Shown here: one piece after another, positions 55,001 to 62,927 of the stretch
Position numbering within the stretch: the first letter of the stretch is position 1
How the letters are laid out: each line of letters opens with the position of its first letter
Assembly (NCBI RefSeq): GCF_030272615.1
Contig: NC_081405.1
Location: forward strand, 612,348,920 to 612,412,919
DNA length: 64,000 nt
Reading direction: 5' to 3'
From: Cryptomeria japonica
Taxonomy: Eukaryota; Streptophyta; Pinopsida; Cupressales; Cupressaceae
Made by a program: the position numbers and the translations under genes
Notes under the pieces: model-generated
The model's database searches: none
Seen by the model: the letters and a program-made list of their open reading frames with translations, nothing else
What the model was told of the DNA's origin: nothing

Positions 55001-56441
55001 ATTAGGGAACACATTGAATGAAATTGAGGGATAACATGAATGGTCGCAGGATACCAAATGCACAACAGGAAGTATAATCCAGACTATCTGTGCTTGAACC
55101 TGGATGAAGGGAACAAGTTGTGCCAACATTGGATGGATAAGAGGTGAAAATTTGAATGCTGGAAAGGGTCCAATATAAGGACTAAGGCAGATGAACCAGG
55201 ATGGACAAAATGCGTTCTGTCAATGCTCAATGGACAACTGGTAGTGAGGTTGCAAAAAACAAAAGCCAGAATGAAATCTCAAAGGAGAAATTCATAGTAA
55301 ACGGAAATTGGGAATAGGGCACACTGAAATGGGATTGCAAGAATGGACATTCTTTGTTTGACTTTAAATGCAATAATAGTGCCACTCATTATTGGAGTGC
55401 TAAATGTTTCAAAACCTGGAATCTATTTTTTGAGTTCTTTATAGATTCAAAAATTGAATGCTACAATACTGTTTGAAGAAAGCGAAACTGGTTTAACATT
55501 TGCGAACAAGGCACTGGTATGAGAATTATATATATTAAGAAAGATATTTATGCTACCATATTTGGTGGCACAACACTGCGTTGCTTAACTAGTTTTCTTG
55601 CCTCTACATCCTTAGAATTGTTAGTGCTAATTTCAAATCTTATGAGAATAGCACAAAGTTGTCTACTTTGTCACGTGCGTGTCAATATTCTTTACACAGC
55701 TAACATACATTTTTCAAGGTGGGTCTGGAAGGACGACCCGACATGTTGGGTAAATTGAAATCACATAAGAGATGTGAAAGCCTGAAATGCATACTAATCA
55801 GGATGTTAACCTAAAATATTCCATTACAGAAATTCATTTACAGTTTTTAATTTATTTGTTCTTTCTGGTTGATAGAATTCTAAAATCCAAGAAAGGTCAT
55901 CAGGTGTATTTTGTTCTTAACTGTTTTTTTTATACAAATGGATGCCATCTTTTTGTAGAGTCTCAATTATGGACAATTACCGGGCTCAAATGATACGGGC
56001 AGTGCACCGCATCAATATATGCAACAGGTCTGTTTTCTTTAATCTATAATACATATCTAGTCCGCACCTGTATTAATATCGAGCTGACATTGTTGTAAAT
56101 GGGTGGTATTTGTGATTCCTCTGGTCCTATGTCTGCAATGGATGATTATCAAATTACAAATTTAACATCAATTTGTGTTTCAAAATTTGCTGCACTATAA
56201 TATCTCGACAATATTTTGGTGTGGTAAACTTTCTTCTATAACTTGTTTGAGAAACTTGGTATTGAACTTATGCTAGTTATTTCTTCTTTCTATTGGCAGC
56301 AGAGCTTGTCTGCACCACAGGATTGGACCTGGAAATCCAGGCCTGCAGGTAAATAACCATATTGAAAGCTTTTACCATGCCTAACTTGTAGTACTGTGAG
56401 AAGTGTCATCTAATCTTGCTAATTTTGTTACAGGTGCATAA
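16497..56441 (+). CDS. Flowering time control protein FCA (RRM, RRM, WW)
   Basis: FCA is a nuclear RNA-binding protein that, in Arabidopsis, promotes proximal poly(A) site use with FY and represses FLC. Exons by GT-AG sites: 16497-16740, 36479-36549, 37808-37886, 44279-44361, 44469-44520, 44805-44872, 45211-45277, 45374-45453, 45561-45625, 45740-45802, 45884-46055, 46158-46301, 46442-47188, 47288-47332, 47498-47701, 47955-48206, 55959-56027, 56300-56348, 56434-56441. The sum is 2562 nt, an uninterrupted frame of 853 residues plus TAA. RRM1 spans about residues 90-170 (RNP2 LFVGHL, RNP1 GCCFIKYA) and RRM2 about 181-262 (LFVGSL, GCAFVKYP). Gln-rich tracts follow, then a WW domain near 705-735, and the end is QDWTWKSRPAGA. 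Arabidopsis FCA is about 100 residues shorter. The ATG is chosen because an in-frame TAA lies at 16476. The 47498 acceptor is AAG, slightly unusual. No disabling change was seen. Confidence 0.95.
18238..18590 (+). repeat. Diverged ~176-bp tandem duplication in intron 1
   Basis: Two adjacent blocks beginning CATTATGA(A)TCTCTTTAAA at 18238 and 18414 share phrases such as ATATCAGAAGGAAG and CAGTC.ATTTGGTG. The copies differ by many substitutions, so the event is old. No coding potential. Confidence 0.7.
19101..19528 (-). pseudogene. hAT 3' end, second copy of transposase C-terminus
   Basis: About 185 bp (19345-19528) match 30787-30985: the last transposase codons (FDDSDSEQT, stop) and the start of the 3' UTR. 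This copy then continues into the left terminal repeat. The match stops abruptly near 19528, where element B coding sequence begins. Confidence 0.75.
19598..22833 (-). pseudogene. Element B long ORF of unknown function
   Basis: About 1080 codons on the minus strand, starting MASGSAPAPTDVANP. The frame is broken by a stop near 22604, frameshifts near 22150 and in a TA repeat near 21080-21085, and stops near 20580 and between 20265 and 20215. Residues ~85-350 look globular (GEFMWLDQPYKITNEAICT, TFRYGNLIVCLMLFFLNELP). Then a Lys/Pro/Glu-rich disordered linker follows (to about 590), and the C-terminal third is largely helical with a coiled coil. No enzyme motif is visible. It resembles in layout the plant retroelement 'additional ORFs' and element A's ORF. 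I do not recognise the family; relation to plant transposon-associated domains is a guess. Confidence 0.6.
23320..24405 (-). pseudogene. Element B gag-like ORF with four zinc knuckles
   Basis: The minus-strand frame begins just inside the primer site (MEMSLQKELEVALEDYDAER) with about 110 residues of strong coiled coil, then shifts frame near 24050. The second part (24042-23320) continues the coiled coil and carries four CX2CX4HX4C zinc knuckles: CFVCNKFGHRASQC, CSKCNKYGHRTEDC, CHACGKFGHMANQC and CYACNKIGHIAKYC. The usual Copia gag N-terminal domain is absent. The family role would be RNA binding and packaging. One frameshift makes it a pseudogene, but little else is damaged. Confidence 0.75.
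24421..24792 (-). repeat. Element B 5' LTR, inner part
   Basis: The inner end of the LTR is plus TGTTGGAATCC at 24421, two bases from the primer site. It carries the GGAAAACC..AGGAAAAACCACGG motif near 24595-24620 that recurs in other LTRs of this window (for example 62325). It ends at the Copia target duplication GAATG (24788-24792). Confidence 0.85.
24793..25119 (-). repeat. Copia III 3' LTR
   Basis: 327 bp. It contains three partial copies of an AAAAGCTAAATGCTAAAT-type unit, one more 47-bp unit than the other LTR. Adjacent to the polypurine tract at 25120. Confidence 0.93.
25114..28694 (-). pseudogene. Copia III pol: protease, integrase, RT, RNase H
   Basis: Domains on the minus strand: zinc knuckle CSYCHIYGHLVKDC (~28500); protease where DSG reads DFG (WYIDFGASRHFT, ~28300); integrase at 27866-27072 with HADICGP and LRSNNGGEF, in which the second catalytic Asp of the DDE triad reads Asn; reverse transcriptase at 26784-26008 with intact YVDD; and RNase H at 25998-25114 with ALSSTEAKY. 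Breaks: stops near 27954 and 27900, a TGA at 27072-27074 (a CGA-to-TGA type change), a frameshift near 26785, and a TAG at 26008-26010. It would be inactive in cis. Confidence 0.92.
28691..29329 (-). pseudogene. Copia III gag (UBN2 type) with internal duplication
   Basis: The minus-strand ORF starts MMASLTNIMLEHSQKFNGRN, continues NTWKQCMLTIFEYC, and includes the conserved DLLKDLHETSDKSRAF region of Copia gag. A 96-bp unit is repeated in tandem (28809-28904 and 28905-29000), adding 32 residues (MLFSIMMDEKSSIQAHL repeated). The frame is lost near 28700-28750, just before the zinc-knuckle part, which continues in another frame. Confidence 0.88.
29983..30262 (-). repeat. Copia III 5' LTR
   Basis: 280 bp. 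Its inner end touches the tRNA-Met primer site at 29982 with no spacer, and its outer end touches the GAATG duplication. Confidence 0.93.
30268..30786 (-). repeat. Element B 5' LTR, outer part
   Basis: Continuation of the LTR beyond the Copia insertion; the second GAATG copy is 30263-30267. On the minus strand the outer terminus reads TGTTGGCAATTGACACTCAT, as in the solo LTR at 52700. Confidence 0.8.
30787..31329 (-). pseudogene. hAT 5' terminal region fused to transposase C-terminus
   Basis: From the right terminal repeat (31329) leftwards: a GC-rich subterminal block (31150-31320), a short AT-rich join, then a C-terminal transposase frame from about 31030 to its stop near 30930 and the beginning of the 3' UTR. 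The bulk of the transposase is deleted. At 30787 the sequence is cut by the outer end of the element B LTR. Confidence 0.7.
31338..31732. other. Intron 1 gap between hAT and element C
   Basis: AT-rich up to 31545, then about 190 bp of more balanced composition (31550-31730) that might be an old exon or repeat remnant but has no clean frame. No feature is assigned. Confidence 0.4.
31733..32426 (-). repeat. Element C 3' LTR
   Basis: 694 bp, aligned over its full length with 34234-34927, with scattered substitutions. Confidence 0.9.
32461..32700 (-). repeat. 155-bp offset internal repeat in element C
   Basis: About 85 bp beginning GACAATTGCACATGAAACTA occurs at 32461 and 32616. The minus strand here, and onward to 32870, is purine-rich. 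Confidence 0.85.
32956..33960 (-). CDS. Element C acidic ORF, unknown (gag-like?)
   Basis: A 290-codon open frame on the minus strand (33828-32956) starts MEGTFGILIKRHSDVGKEEE and is strongly acidic, with many Glu/Asp/Lys and predicted helix. The same frame is open upstream to an ATG at 33960 (MKGIDVRPRVRIFDLEEKIN), separated only by one TAA just before MEGTF. The original protein may therefore have been about 334 residues with this stop, or the stop is a later mutation. No zinc knuckle, protease or RT is visible. By position (first ORF after the primer site) it should be the gag equivalent, but I cannot recognise a gag fold. Confidence 0.55.
34234..34927 (-). repeat. Element C 5' LTR
   Basis: 694 bp. 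One base separates it from the primer site at its inner end, and the outer end borders GTTTG (34928-34932). Confidence 0.9.
34933..36478. other. Rest of intron 1, no feature recognised
   Basis: T-rich intronic sequence ending in the TTGCAG acceptor. Short frames on both strands look random. Confidence 0.5.
36715..37331. repeat. MITE-like repeat with ~190-bp tandem dimer in intron 2
   Basis: The segment opens AGATATGGCA (36715) and closes TGCCATATCT (37322-37331), an inverted pair. Inside, an AT-rich block starting ATAACAAATTGCAAAAA is repeated at 36842 and 37032. A related block with its own dimer lies in intron 3 (40860-41460). The element class is uncertain. Confidence 0.5.
37071..37111 (+). 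repeat. (CT)n(CA)n microsatellite
   Basis: An uninterrupted CT run (37071-37096) passes into CA repeats, within FCA intron 2. Confidence 0.9.
39380..40219 (-). repeat. Solo LTR in FCA intron 3 (840 bp)
   Basis: The block runs from TGTTAGTTTTCATG to AAATCAACA and is flanked by the exact 5-bp duplication TATTG (39375-39379, 40220-40224). No internal sequence is present, so it is a solo LTR. The paired GGGAAAACC..AGGAAAAACCC motif near 39478-39510 resembles that in the element B LTR and, by its position, suggests a minus orientation. Confidence 0.82.
40860..41460. repeat. Dimer repeat in intron 3 related to 36715-37331
   Basis: An AT-rich block starting CATACATATAAATCACT occurs at 41074 and again at 41267, nearly identical. 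The left part (40860-41010) shares phrases with 36700-36830 (ATGGTACCACAC, TCTGGTTTAGG). Hence it is a second member of the intron 2 repeat family. Confidence 0.6.
43385..43930 (-). repeat. 274-bp tandem duplication with a coding-like 3' end
   Basis: Copies begin GGCACTAAGCAAGAAAA at 43385 and 43659. On the minus strand each contains a C-terminal-looking peptide (HAYGIGAHSPEAPY..), longest at 43994-43803, ending in a stop and followed by AT-rich 3' UTR-like sequence. It may be a processed or transduplicated gene fragment. The parent gene is not recognised. Confidence 0.55.
44805..45625 (+). other. FCA exons 6-9: second RRM
   Basis: Exons of 68, 67, 80 and 65 nt encode HKLFVGSLNKLATEKDIEE, the IFAEFGPVDDIYIMKDE helix-strand segment, RNP1 GCAFVKYP and the closing QPLTVRFAEPKRPK. 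All phases agree across the four junctions. Confidence 0.95.
46442..47188 (+). other. FCA large Gln-rich exon
   Basis: A single 747-nt exon encodes 249 residues dominated by Gln, with Ser, His, Pro and Leu and repeated LQQYGQ-type phrases. Codons are a mixture of CAA and CAG, so this is not a pure triplet tract. It joins the preceding exon (ends 46301) in phase 0. Confidence 0.9.
47498..48206 (+). other. FCA exons with WW domain and second Gln tract
   Basis: The exon at 47498-47701 encodes the first WW Trp (VWTEHTSPEGYKYYYNSVTG). The exon at 47955-48206 begins exactly at the second Trp (WEKPDELTKFEQQKQ) and continues into about 65 residues of Gln/Pro repeats. In Arabidopsis the WW domain binds FY. 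Confidence 0.95.
48720..49960 (-). pseudogene. hAT transposase (DUF659 type) fragment
   Basis: The minus strand shows IPFHVAQSPYSKELI, YVGPSEARLRN and WITYGCTIIMDEWTNIRRR followed by LLINIIVSC, matching the conserved N-terminal to DUF659 region of plant hAT transposases (YGCTI..DGWT, PLINF). Sequence to about 48720 gives weaker matches to the following region. The fragment carries two internal tandem duplications: about 135 bp at 49600-49840 and 57 bp at 49830-49950. Many stops; inactive. Confidence 0.75.
51560..52335. repeat. Diverged ~500-bp tandem duplication
   Basis: The segment around 51580-51860 resembles 52080-52335 (shared CATAGAGGGTAGAGCTC, AGATGATGAGG, AGTTGGAAGGTGTG). A 170-codon minus-strand frame (52194-51682) spans it but has low-complexity composition and no known domain. 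Confidence 0.6.
52700..53672 (+). repeat. Solo LTR of element B family (973 bp)
   Basis: Runs from TTTCGGCAATTGACATTCAT (original TG decayed) to CCTTGATTCTAACA, flanked by the exact duplication AACAC (52695-52699, 53673-53677). Both ends and interior phrases (CATTGATGGCAAC, GATTCACCCCCCCCTCTCA) match the element B LTR in the opposite orientation. No internal region. Confidence 0.88.
55959..56441 (+). other. FCA last three exons
   Basis: Exons 55959-56027, 56300-56348 and 56434-56441 encode SLNYGQLPGSNDTGSAPHQY and then QDWTWKSRPAGA before TAA. They lie 7.75 kb beyond the previous exon. The frame fit and the FCA-like Trp-x-Trp-Lys ending support them. The last exon has only 8 coding bases. 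Confidence 0.88.
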
Positions 56442-58001
56442 CTGAGTTGGCTGGATTGTTTGAAGCTCCAAGCATTTATCGTTGCAAGTATCTACACCAG
56501 CATACATCTTTGACAGAAAAGATATAATCTTATTAAATCAATGTCACTGACTTAGGGTGACTGGCTCATAAGTCCAGATGTCACACCTAAAAATCAAATT
56601 AAATTTTTAGATGCCATGCCTGTTAGAGGTTATGTAGAAGATATACAAGTTCTTGGTTCATGCCATAACGGATTTAGATTAGATGTGAGCCAATATAAAA
56701 AATGTTTTGAATGTTGGAAATCAGAGAGCCTAATGTACCGGAGTGTAATGGAAAACTATTTTGAAAATATCTGGCGAAGCTTATGCACCAATATATTTAG
56801 CTGGGTCCAAGATGCATTTGTGTTGCTTTTGTTCTAAATTGTTCTGTTTCGAAGTTGAACTCTTGATGCCGAATTACCAAAGTTGATTTTCATTTTTATG
56901 CAGGGCATGTTTTATAAGTTAAGGTCAATATTCCAAATTGGATTCATAATGGCATTAATTTGTTTATTTTGTTCCAAATTGCTTGGTTTAGAAGCTCAAG
57001 ATCTGGACATTAAAAAGAAATTAAATATCGCTATATTAAATGGGGCTGTTTTTAACATTTTGTATTTATGATAAATTCAGGGTGCTTCAATTAATATTTT
57101 CTTTATTTATATAAATTTTCAGCATATGAAGTCTAATATCACATTTTGTTTTTTAAAGATGCTTGATCCATCAATATGTGACTGTTTTAATAATAGGTAC
57201 ATATTTAGGCATTGATGGGTTGCATTTGATAAAAAAGATGGAAATCTTTTCGCTTCAAGAGTTGGATAGCATGTTTTTAATTCCACAGCTTTACGCTGCA
57301 TGTTTGATAGCATATCTAAAGCTCTAATTTTCTATTTCTATAATGTGCGTACTTTTTTAAGGAAATTGTTCCAAACGTCGAAGTACTAATATCTCAAATG
57401 AAAGGAAGCTTGATATGATTAAAAATACAATTGAAGTAAATAAATGCCTTGTAGATTTGAGATCGCCAAGACTACAGTGATTGGAGATATACCACCATTG
57501 TACACAAGTCGAGGATTTGATTCATTATGTGATCAAAGTGGAAGTGTACGAACTCACGTTTTTGTATGGTAGCTTATGCCTTACATCAACGATAGTTCTT
57601 TGATTGGTTTGGGAAAGTTGAATGGTATGAGGTAAATACAGATTTTTGTGATGTAAAAATGTATGCTTGAGAAGCCAAACGATGATATCTAAATAGATAT
57701 GGTGGTTCGTAAAAAGTATAGATATTGCACTCCACAGTTCAGCAAAATTAATTGTATGCATCTTTACCAATGCTATTAAACACCACGATCTTTGTACTTT
57801 TAGCAACTCTCACGCCTTCATTCTCGACAACCCAGTAAGTGTAAATGTGCTAGATACATATGCCCTGCTTTATTGTGGGAGATGAGTAGGTGTTTTATCA
57901 TTCTACAAAGATTTTGGTAGAAGGTGGCGAGCATATCCAAGTTAACATTTACTTCCCATAGCTCCACGTCCATTGTAGACATCTTAGCCATTAGGTACTT
58001 A

Positions 58002-58325
58002 ACCATGCCCTCCAAGTTTGACTCATCAATGTCCGCTTGTTTATCATTAGCAACCACAACCTTCTTTGGAAGGACAAACAATGATTGAAGCTACCTTCTT
58101 CAGACATAAGCACACTAACCAATTTCCCAATTCCTCTAAAAAATGAGAATTATTGTTGCACTGACCGTGCCCTCCATTAAGTTTGAGTCATCAATGTCCT
58201 CTTGTTCATCATTAGCAACCATGACCACCTTTGGAAGGACAAGAAACGATTAAAGCCAACTTCTCTAGACAAAAGCATGCTTACCATTTTCTCTAAAAAT
58301 GATAATTATAATTGCACTGAATTGA
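58002..58325 (-). repeat. 163-bp tandem duplication, coding-like
   Basis: Copies start near 58002 and 58165 (TGCCCTCCA..AAGTTTGA.TCATCAATGTCC). On the minus strand both translate to a VLPK.VVVAND-type peptide followed by a DID.SNL stretch, the first copy being open from 58081 to 57818. Unknown protein family, probably a transposon relic. Confidence 0.7.
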
Positions 58326-59073
58326 AGCAAGCCATTATTTTGCTAATCCTTCCTCCCTAGTGATATTAAACTGGGCTAGCAAAAAATATTCATGAATTCG
58401 TATTTAGACACTTGATCGAACGTCTTTGGTAGGTAGAGTTGTGAACACTAGACAACCCCACATTGATCACCATAAAATCATTTTAAATAAACTGTAATAT
58501 AATGAGTAACCCATGATAAAGAGAGATTATGGAGACAATGTTAAACTATGTACTTAACCATTAGATGTGTGTGAAGTATCACCACATAATACTAGAACAC
58601 TTAATAAGTATCACCACATAATACTTTGGATTCAAATAATGACGAGAAATGATTAAATTCAATACCTTTGTTGGAAAAAAGATTGCTAGCTTCTCCTAGA
58701 AACAATGAAAAAATTAAATCAATTCAAATTTTATAGTATGTGATAATGGTCTCTACCAACAAACCATAGAATTTCCAATTTCGGCAACACTTTTTGTAAG
58801 CCTTAAATGTGATCAGTGTCTCCTTTTTTAACTTAATGCAAGCTTTTGAAATGGCTAAAGAAAGACCAACTACCACTGCTTGCCATTTCACTTTACTGTT
58901 GGTTTCTAACCCAAGAGAAGGTAACTAACCTTAACAATATTTTTAGATGAATTTTGAATGCCAAGTCTAGCCTCAATTGAGCAAAGTTTGTCTCAAGATG
59001 CCTCATCAAATTATAGTTTACAAAAATCTTTTGGATGAAGACTTCATTTAATCAGTTTATCGTTATCCCTTTT

Positions 59074-59201
59074 TATCTAAAATCCCATTAACATAAAGAA
59101 ATAAAGAGAGAAATAAACATTCTGTTCGAAAATCTATTATCTAAAATCCCATTAACATAAAGAAATAAAGAGAGAAATAAACATTCCGTTCGAAAATCTA
59201 A
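59074..59201 (+). repeat. 64-bp tandem duplication
   Basis: TATCTAAAATCCCATTAACA begins at 59074 and at 59138. The two copies differ at about one position. Confidence 0.9.
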
Positions 59202-62144
59202 ATATCTAAACTTCTTTTAATGAGGAGCAAGAAATCCAACTAGATGCCCCAAAGGACATAAAGAAGGAACATTTTCCAGAAAATTTAGTCTATGGGCCCC
59301 TTTAGACCAACAACATATATTTTGTTGCATGGTGACCTTGAATACCTAACTCATCCCTGATTTGGAGGTCAACTTATACCATAAACCTTGTGAAAAAGAG
59401 CAATGAAGAAGGCGGTAGCCGACCGGCCCCATATTCAAACAATAGCAATATAGTGAACATTGATATGGGGAGTCTTTTTCATCAAATTGTCATAGGATAA
59501 AATCTTCTACTCAATTGCTAACTAGACGAAAGCACTGCAATTGAGGAGTATAGCACATCATATCATATCCATCAGTCAATTGGTTAGAACAGGGAAATGA
59601 TAGTTCTAATCAAATTATAATTTGGTTTCACTTTCTAATTACCTTTTAGATTACCCGAACAACAAATAAAATTCCAATGATTCAATAAAGGAATATTAAC
59701 ATTCTTTAACAAGGAGAACAACCAATCTTTCTAAATGACACAATACTTGATTAACAACTTTGAGTTGGATAAGGTCTGATATTGATCATGATGCATTTAA
59801 TACCACCGTTCTTTAAAATTGTTTGCACGTGTTGTTGAACAATTACATTTTTTAATTCCTTTTAGCTTCTTCATTATCTTCTTGTCAGGATACAATAACT
59901 ATTCATGGTACATGATAGATTGTGTCAATGGGTGCTAAATGTTGGAAGCCCATACACATACTTTTTAATAGTTTCGTACAACTATAAATATACTTTGTTT
60001 GTAGCTTTCATCTTGAAGTGTTTTTAAAAAATGGTTATTATGAGAAGATGGGTGATCGTCTTATAATTCACTTTTTCAATATTTTGTGAACAATAAAAGG
60101 TGGGAAGATAATACTCACTCAGTTTTATGTCAATAATTGATCAAAGTGACTTCTATAAATTATTCAAGATCTTCTTTCTATATCATATATAGTAGTTTTT
60201 AGTTATAAAAAAACCTATACATAATGAAAGCAATGCATGTTTTTTTAGTTTGAAAGATTTTTTTGTATGGCAGATTAGTTTTTCTTTTCAATAAACAATA
60301 TGGCACTATAAAAATATTACCATATTCAATACTAGAACATTATATGAGAAAATTGATGGACACAAATTTCTCTAGTTTTTTTTATATTGATATAAAACAT
60401 GGTATCTTATTGTTGCATTTTGGATTTGCCTTAGAACATATTGTACATGATTTTTGTATTTTGCAATCAAATATAAAATGTGGCTAAAATAATACTTCCT
60501 TAATCCTATAGGGTCTCTTCAATATAAGTAAAATGAAATTTTTTAATAACACATAATATGATCTACAAATAAGTGGCATACATGGTGACCTCAAGTGTAT
60601 ATATAATACAAAAAAGTGTAACCAACAATAAGTTGTGTGAATAACCAAGTAACAACCACCCAACTAGTATCCTTTATATCATAAAAATATAAGGAAAAAT
60701 AGTATTATTATAATATTATTCCTAACAAACCTCCTTGCAATCCTAAGTTTTGTGAGCATTCATTCTACATCTATTATAATGAAGTGAAATCAAAATCGTA
60801 AGATACAAAACTCATAATGAAATCACTCCCTATGATTCATCTCGACGCTTGTGACAAACCACATTGAAACATAATAAGTCTTGATCAATCATGTACAAAA
60901 GATAAGACAAATGTAAATCAAGTAAGCCCTTTTGAGTAAATGCAAAATCCATAACAATATTGCTTGCAGTTGTACCATAGTCATGTGTGGAATCGTAAGT
61001 GTCCAAAATATGAAAACTTTTGAACTTGAATAATGTAGGGAGATAAAAAGGCATCATAGTAGAAAAAAATACATCAAAAAACAAAGTATGATGAGCAATC
61101 CGAACTTGACAAGTCAAAAAAATCTAATATTTATAAAAATGTAAGCCCTAACCATCAATAGAAATGAAGTTGGTTGTTGAGAATTTGTAAATCATGTAAT
61201 TAAACTAATATGTTTAGTCCCAACTTAAGACAAGATGCAAAAATATGAAATTAATTGTAAGTCAAAATGACCAATCCTTAATGGTCAATACACACATGGA
61301 TTTTGATTGAGGGGTATAGATCAGATTTTGAAAGAGCCTAGAACCTTTTACAAGTGCAATACAATGACTATCTTTTTTTGTCTTTCTACAACATAATTGC
61401 AACAAAGTCACCGTTCAAAAATAACTAACACCAATCTACCCTATGGTTGATGCCTTCCTTGCAATCCACAGACCCTTAACTTGGAGATGGGATTCCAAAA
61501 TAGATTTAGGAAGATCCCTCTCCCTTCTTTGAATAATCATCTAAGACACACCATTATCTAACTCCTATGAACATGGAGAGAGGAGGGATCCCTTGACTAA
61601 TGCCTTAACTAGTCACCTCTGATGACAAGGAATAATGTTAATGAAAGATGTCGTATGCTACATAGAATCTACAAATAGAGTAGGAACGAGAATCCCCCCA
61701 TAATCCACCGACTGGGAAATATGATTAGATAAAAAATACGCCTAAACCTTTTTTAATAAGGAGAAGTCCTAACAGAGAATAATGAAGTTGCTATAGTTGC
61801 ACCATCCCTAAGGAAGGCCACCTTGGGAGGAGGCTCAAAGGTCACATCATGATCTATTGATCAGGGAGTAGGATATAGAGAATCAACTCAATAGTCAGAA
61901 AAAATAAAAAAATCTATATTCAAATAATCAAGGAGGGCATTTTGCCACCATGTAGTTGATCTTGGAATCTTGCAATGAGAGCATGAACAATAAAAAGCAA
62001 GATGTCTAGTAGCAAAGCACTGTCTACAATGGAACAATAGGATTGTATATAATAAATAAAATAAATTCACTACCTATCCTTCACCATCAAGATAACATCC
62101 CCATGAAGAGCCTTAGATACGTCGATGTCCACCAAACTGATAGA

Positions 62145-62927
62145 CTTATAAAGCACTGAGGGGGGGGAGGGAGGGTGAAACGGTGACAACAAAAACAATA
62201 CCACTTTAAACACAAATCGGTATAAACAATTAACCAGTTTACTTAAAACTATGCATGCAATCCAAAGTGATATTAAAGCATCCACAAGAAGTAAAACATC
62301 CACCATAACACAAGTGTTTATGTGTGGAAAACCCAACTGAGAAAAACCACAGTGAGATGGGACTCACAAGTTAACTATCTGCAGTAATAGGTAACTGACC
62401 CGTTAAGGTCTACAAAGTGCTCTGCTAGGAGCGAATCCTGTTAAAGATCCCAAAGCTCTGTTAGGAGCTATACCCTGTTAAAGGTAGTACCCTGTTAGGA
62501 GTAACCTCGATAGAGGATTTCAAACCCAAACTAATGGATCACCTGGTTAGAGGATTTGTACAATGAAGCTTGTTAGAGCTTACCCGGTTAGGGGATTTGA
62601 CTGTTGTAGTGATTAGAAAACAACAGGTGGTGTGATCTAAAAATAACACATCTTGCTTGAATAGATCCTCTTCCGCTCACTTAAAACTGCATCATCGACA
62701 TACTTTGCAACTCCTTCAGTAAATCGCATCAACATATCACTTGTATCTTGCATCATAAAAATAGTTCATCACAATGCCATTATATAGACAATAGATTTCA
62801 TGTCAACTCAGGAACCTCATCACAATTTCCTAGGTGCAGTGTATCTGGACAATCTTTCATAACACATCATAGATTGCCGCCAAATTTGTCGGTTAGGGAT
62901 AACTCATCATGACCGGTGATAACTCAT
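62145..62927 (-). repeat. Copia-type LTR fragment
   Basis: The G-run followed by GGAGGGTGAAAC near 62160 and the GTGGAAAACCC..AGAAAAACCACAG motif near 62325 are shared with the element B LTR region (24430-24620). Several degenerate CCGGTTAGAGGATTT/CCCTGTTAGGAG units lie at 62400-62600. The right end is cut by the Gypsy-like LTR at 62928. Orientation is inferred from element B. Confidence 0.6.

Larger units (their letters stand above)
48207..55958 (+). other. FCA late intron (7.75 kb)
   Basis: GTGAGT donor and TTTTTGTAG acceptor, phase 0. It contains a DUF659-type hAT fragment, a diverged ~500-bp duplication, a solo LTR of the element B family, and about 2.3 kb (53680-55950) without recognisable content. 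Confidence 0.8.
56442..62144. other. FCA 3' flank and AT-rich intergenic DNA
   Basis: The FCA 3' UTR must begin here; no strong poly(A) signal stands out close to the stop. Beyond about 57 kb the sequence is AT-rich with short random frames and two tandem duplications listed separately. No host gene, RNA gene or intact element was recognised. Confidence 0.45.

Noticed and set aside
56616..57071. Two short plus-strand ORFs downstream of the FCA stop
   Set aside because: AT-rich, no domain, and they fall in the expected 3' UTR or flank. A splice variant extending FCA was considered, but the FCA C-terminus is already complete.
59300..59345. LHGDLE peptide resembling Copia RT
   Set aside because: Only about six residues match, and the surrounding frames show no other RT motif on the same strand. 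Probably chance or too decayed to support.
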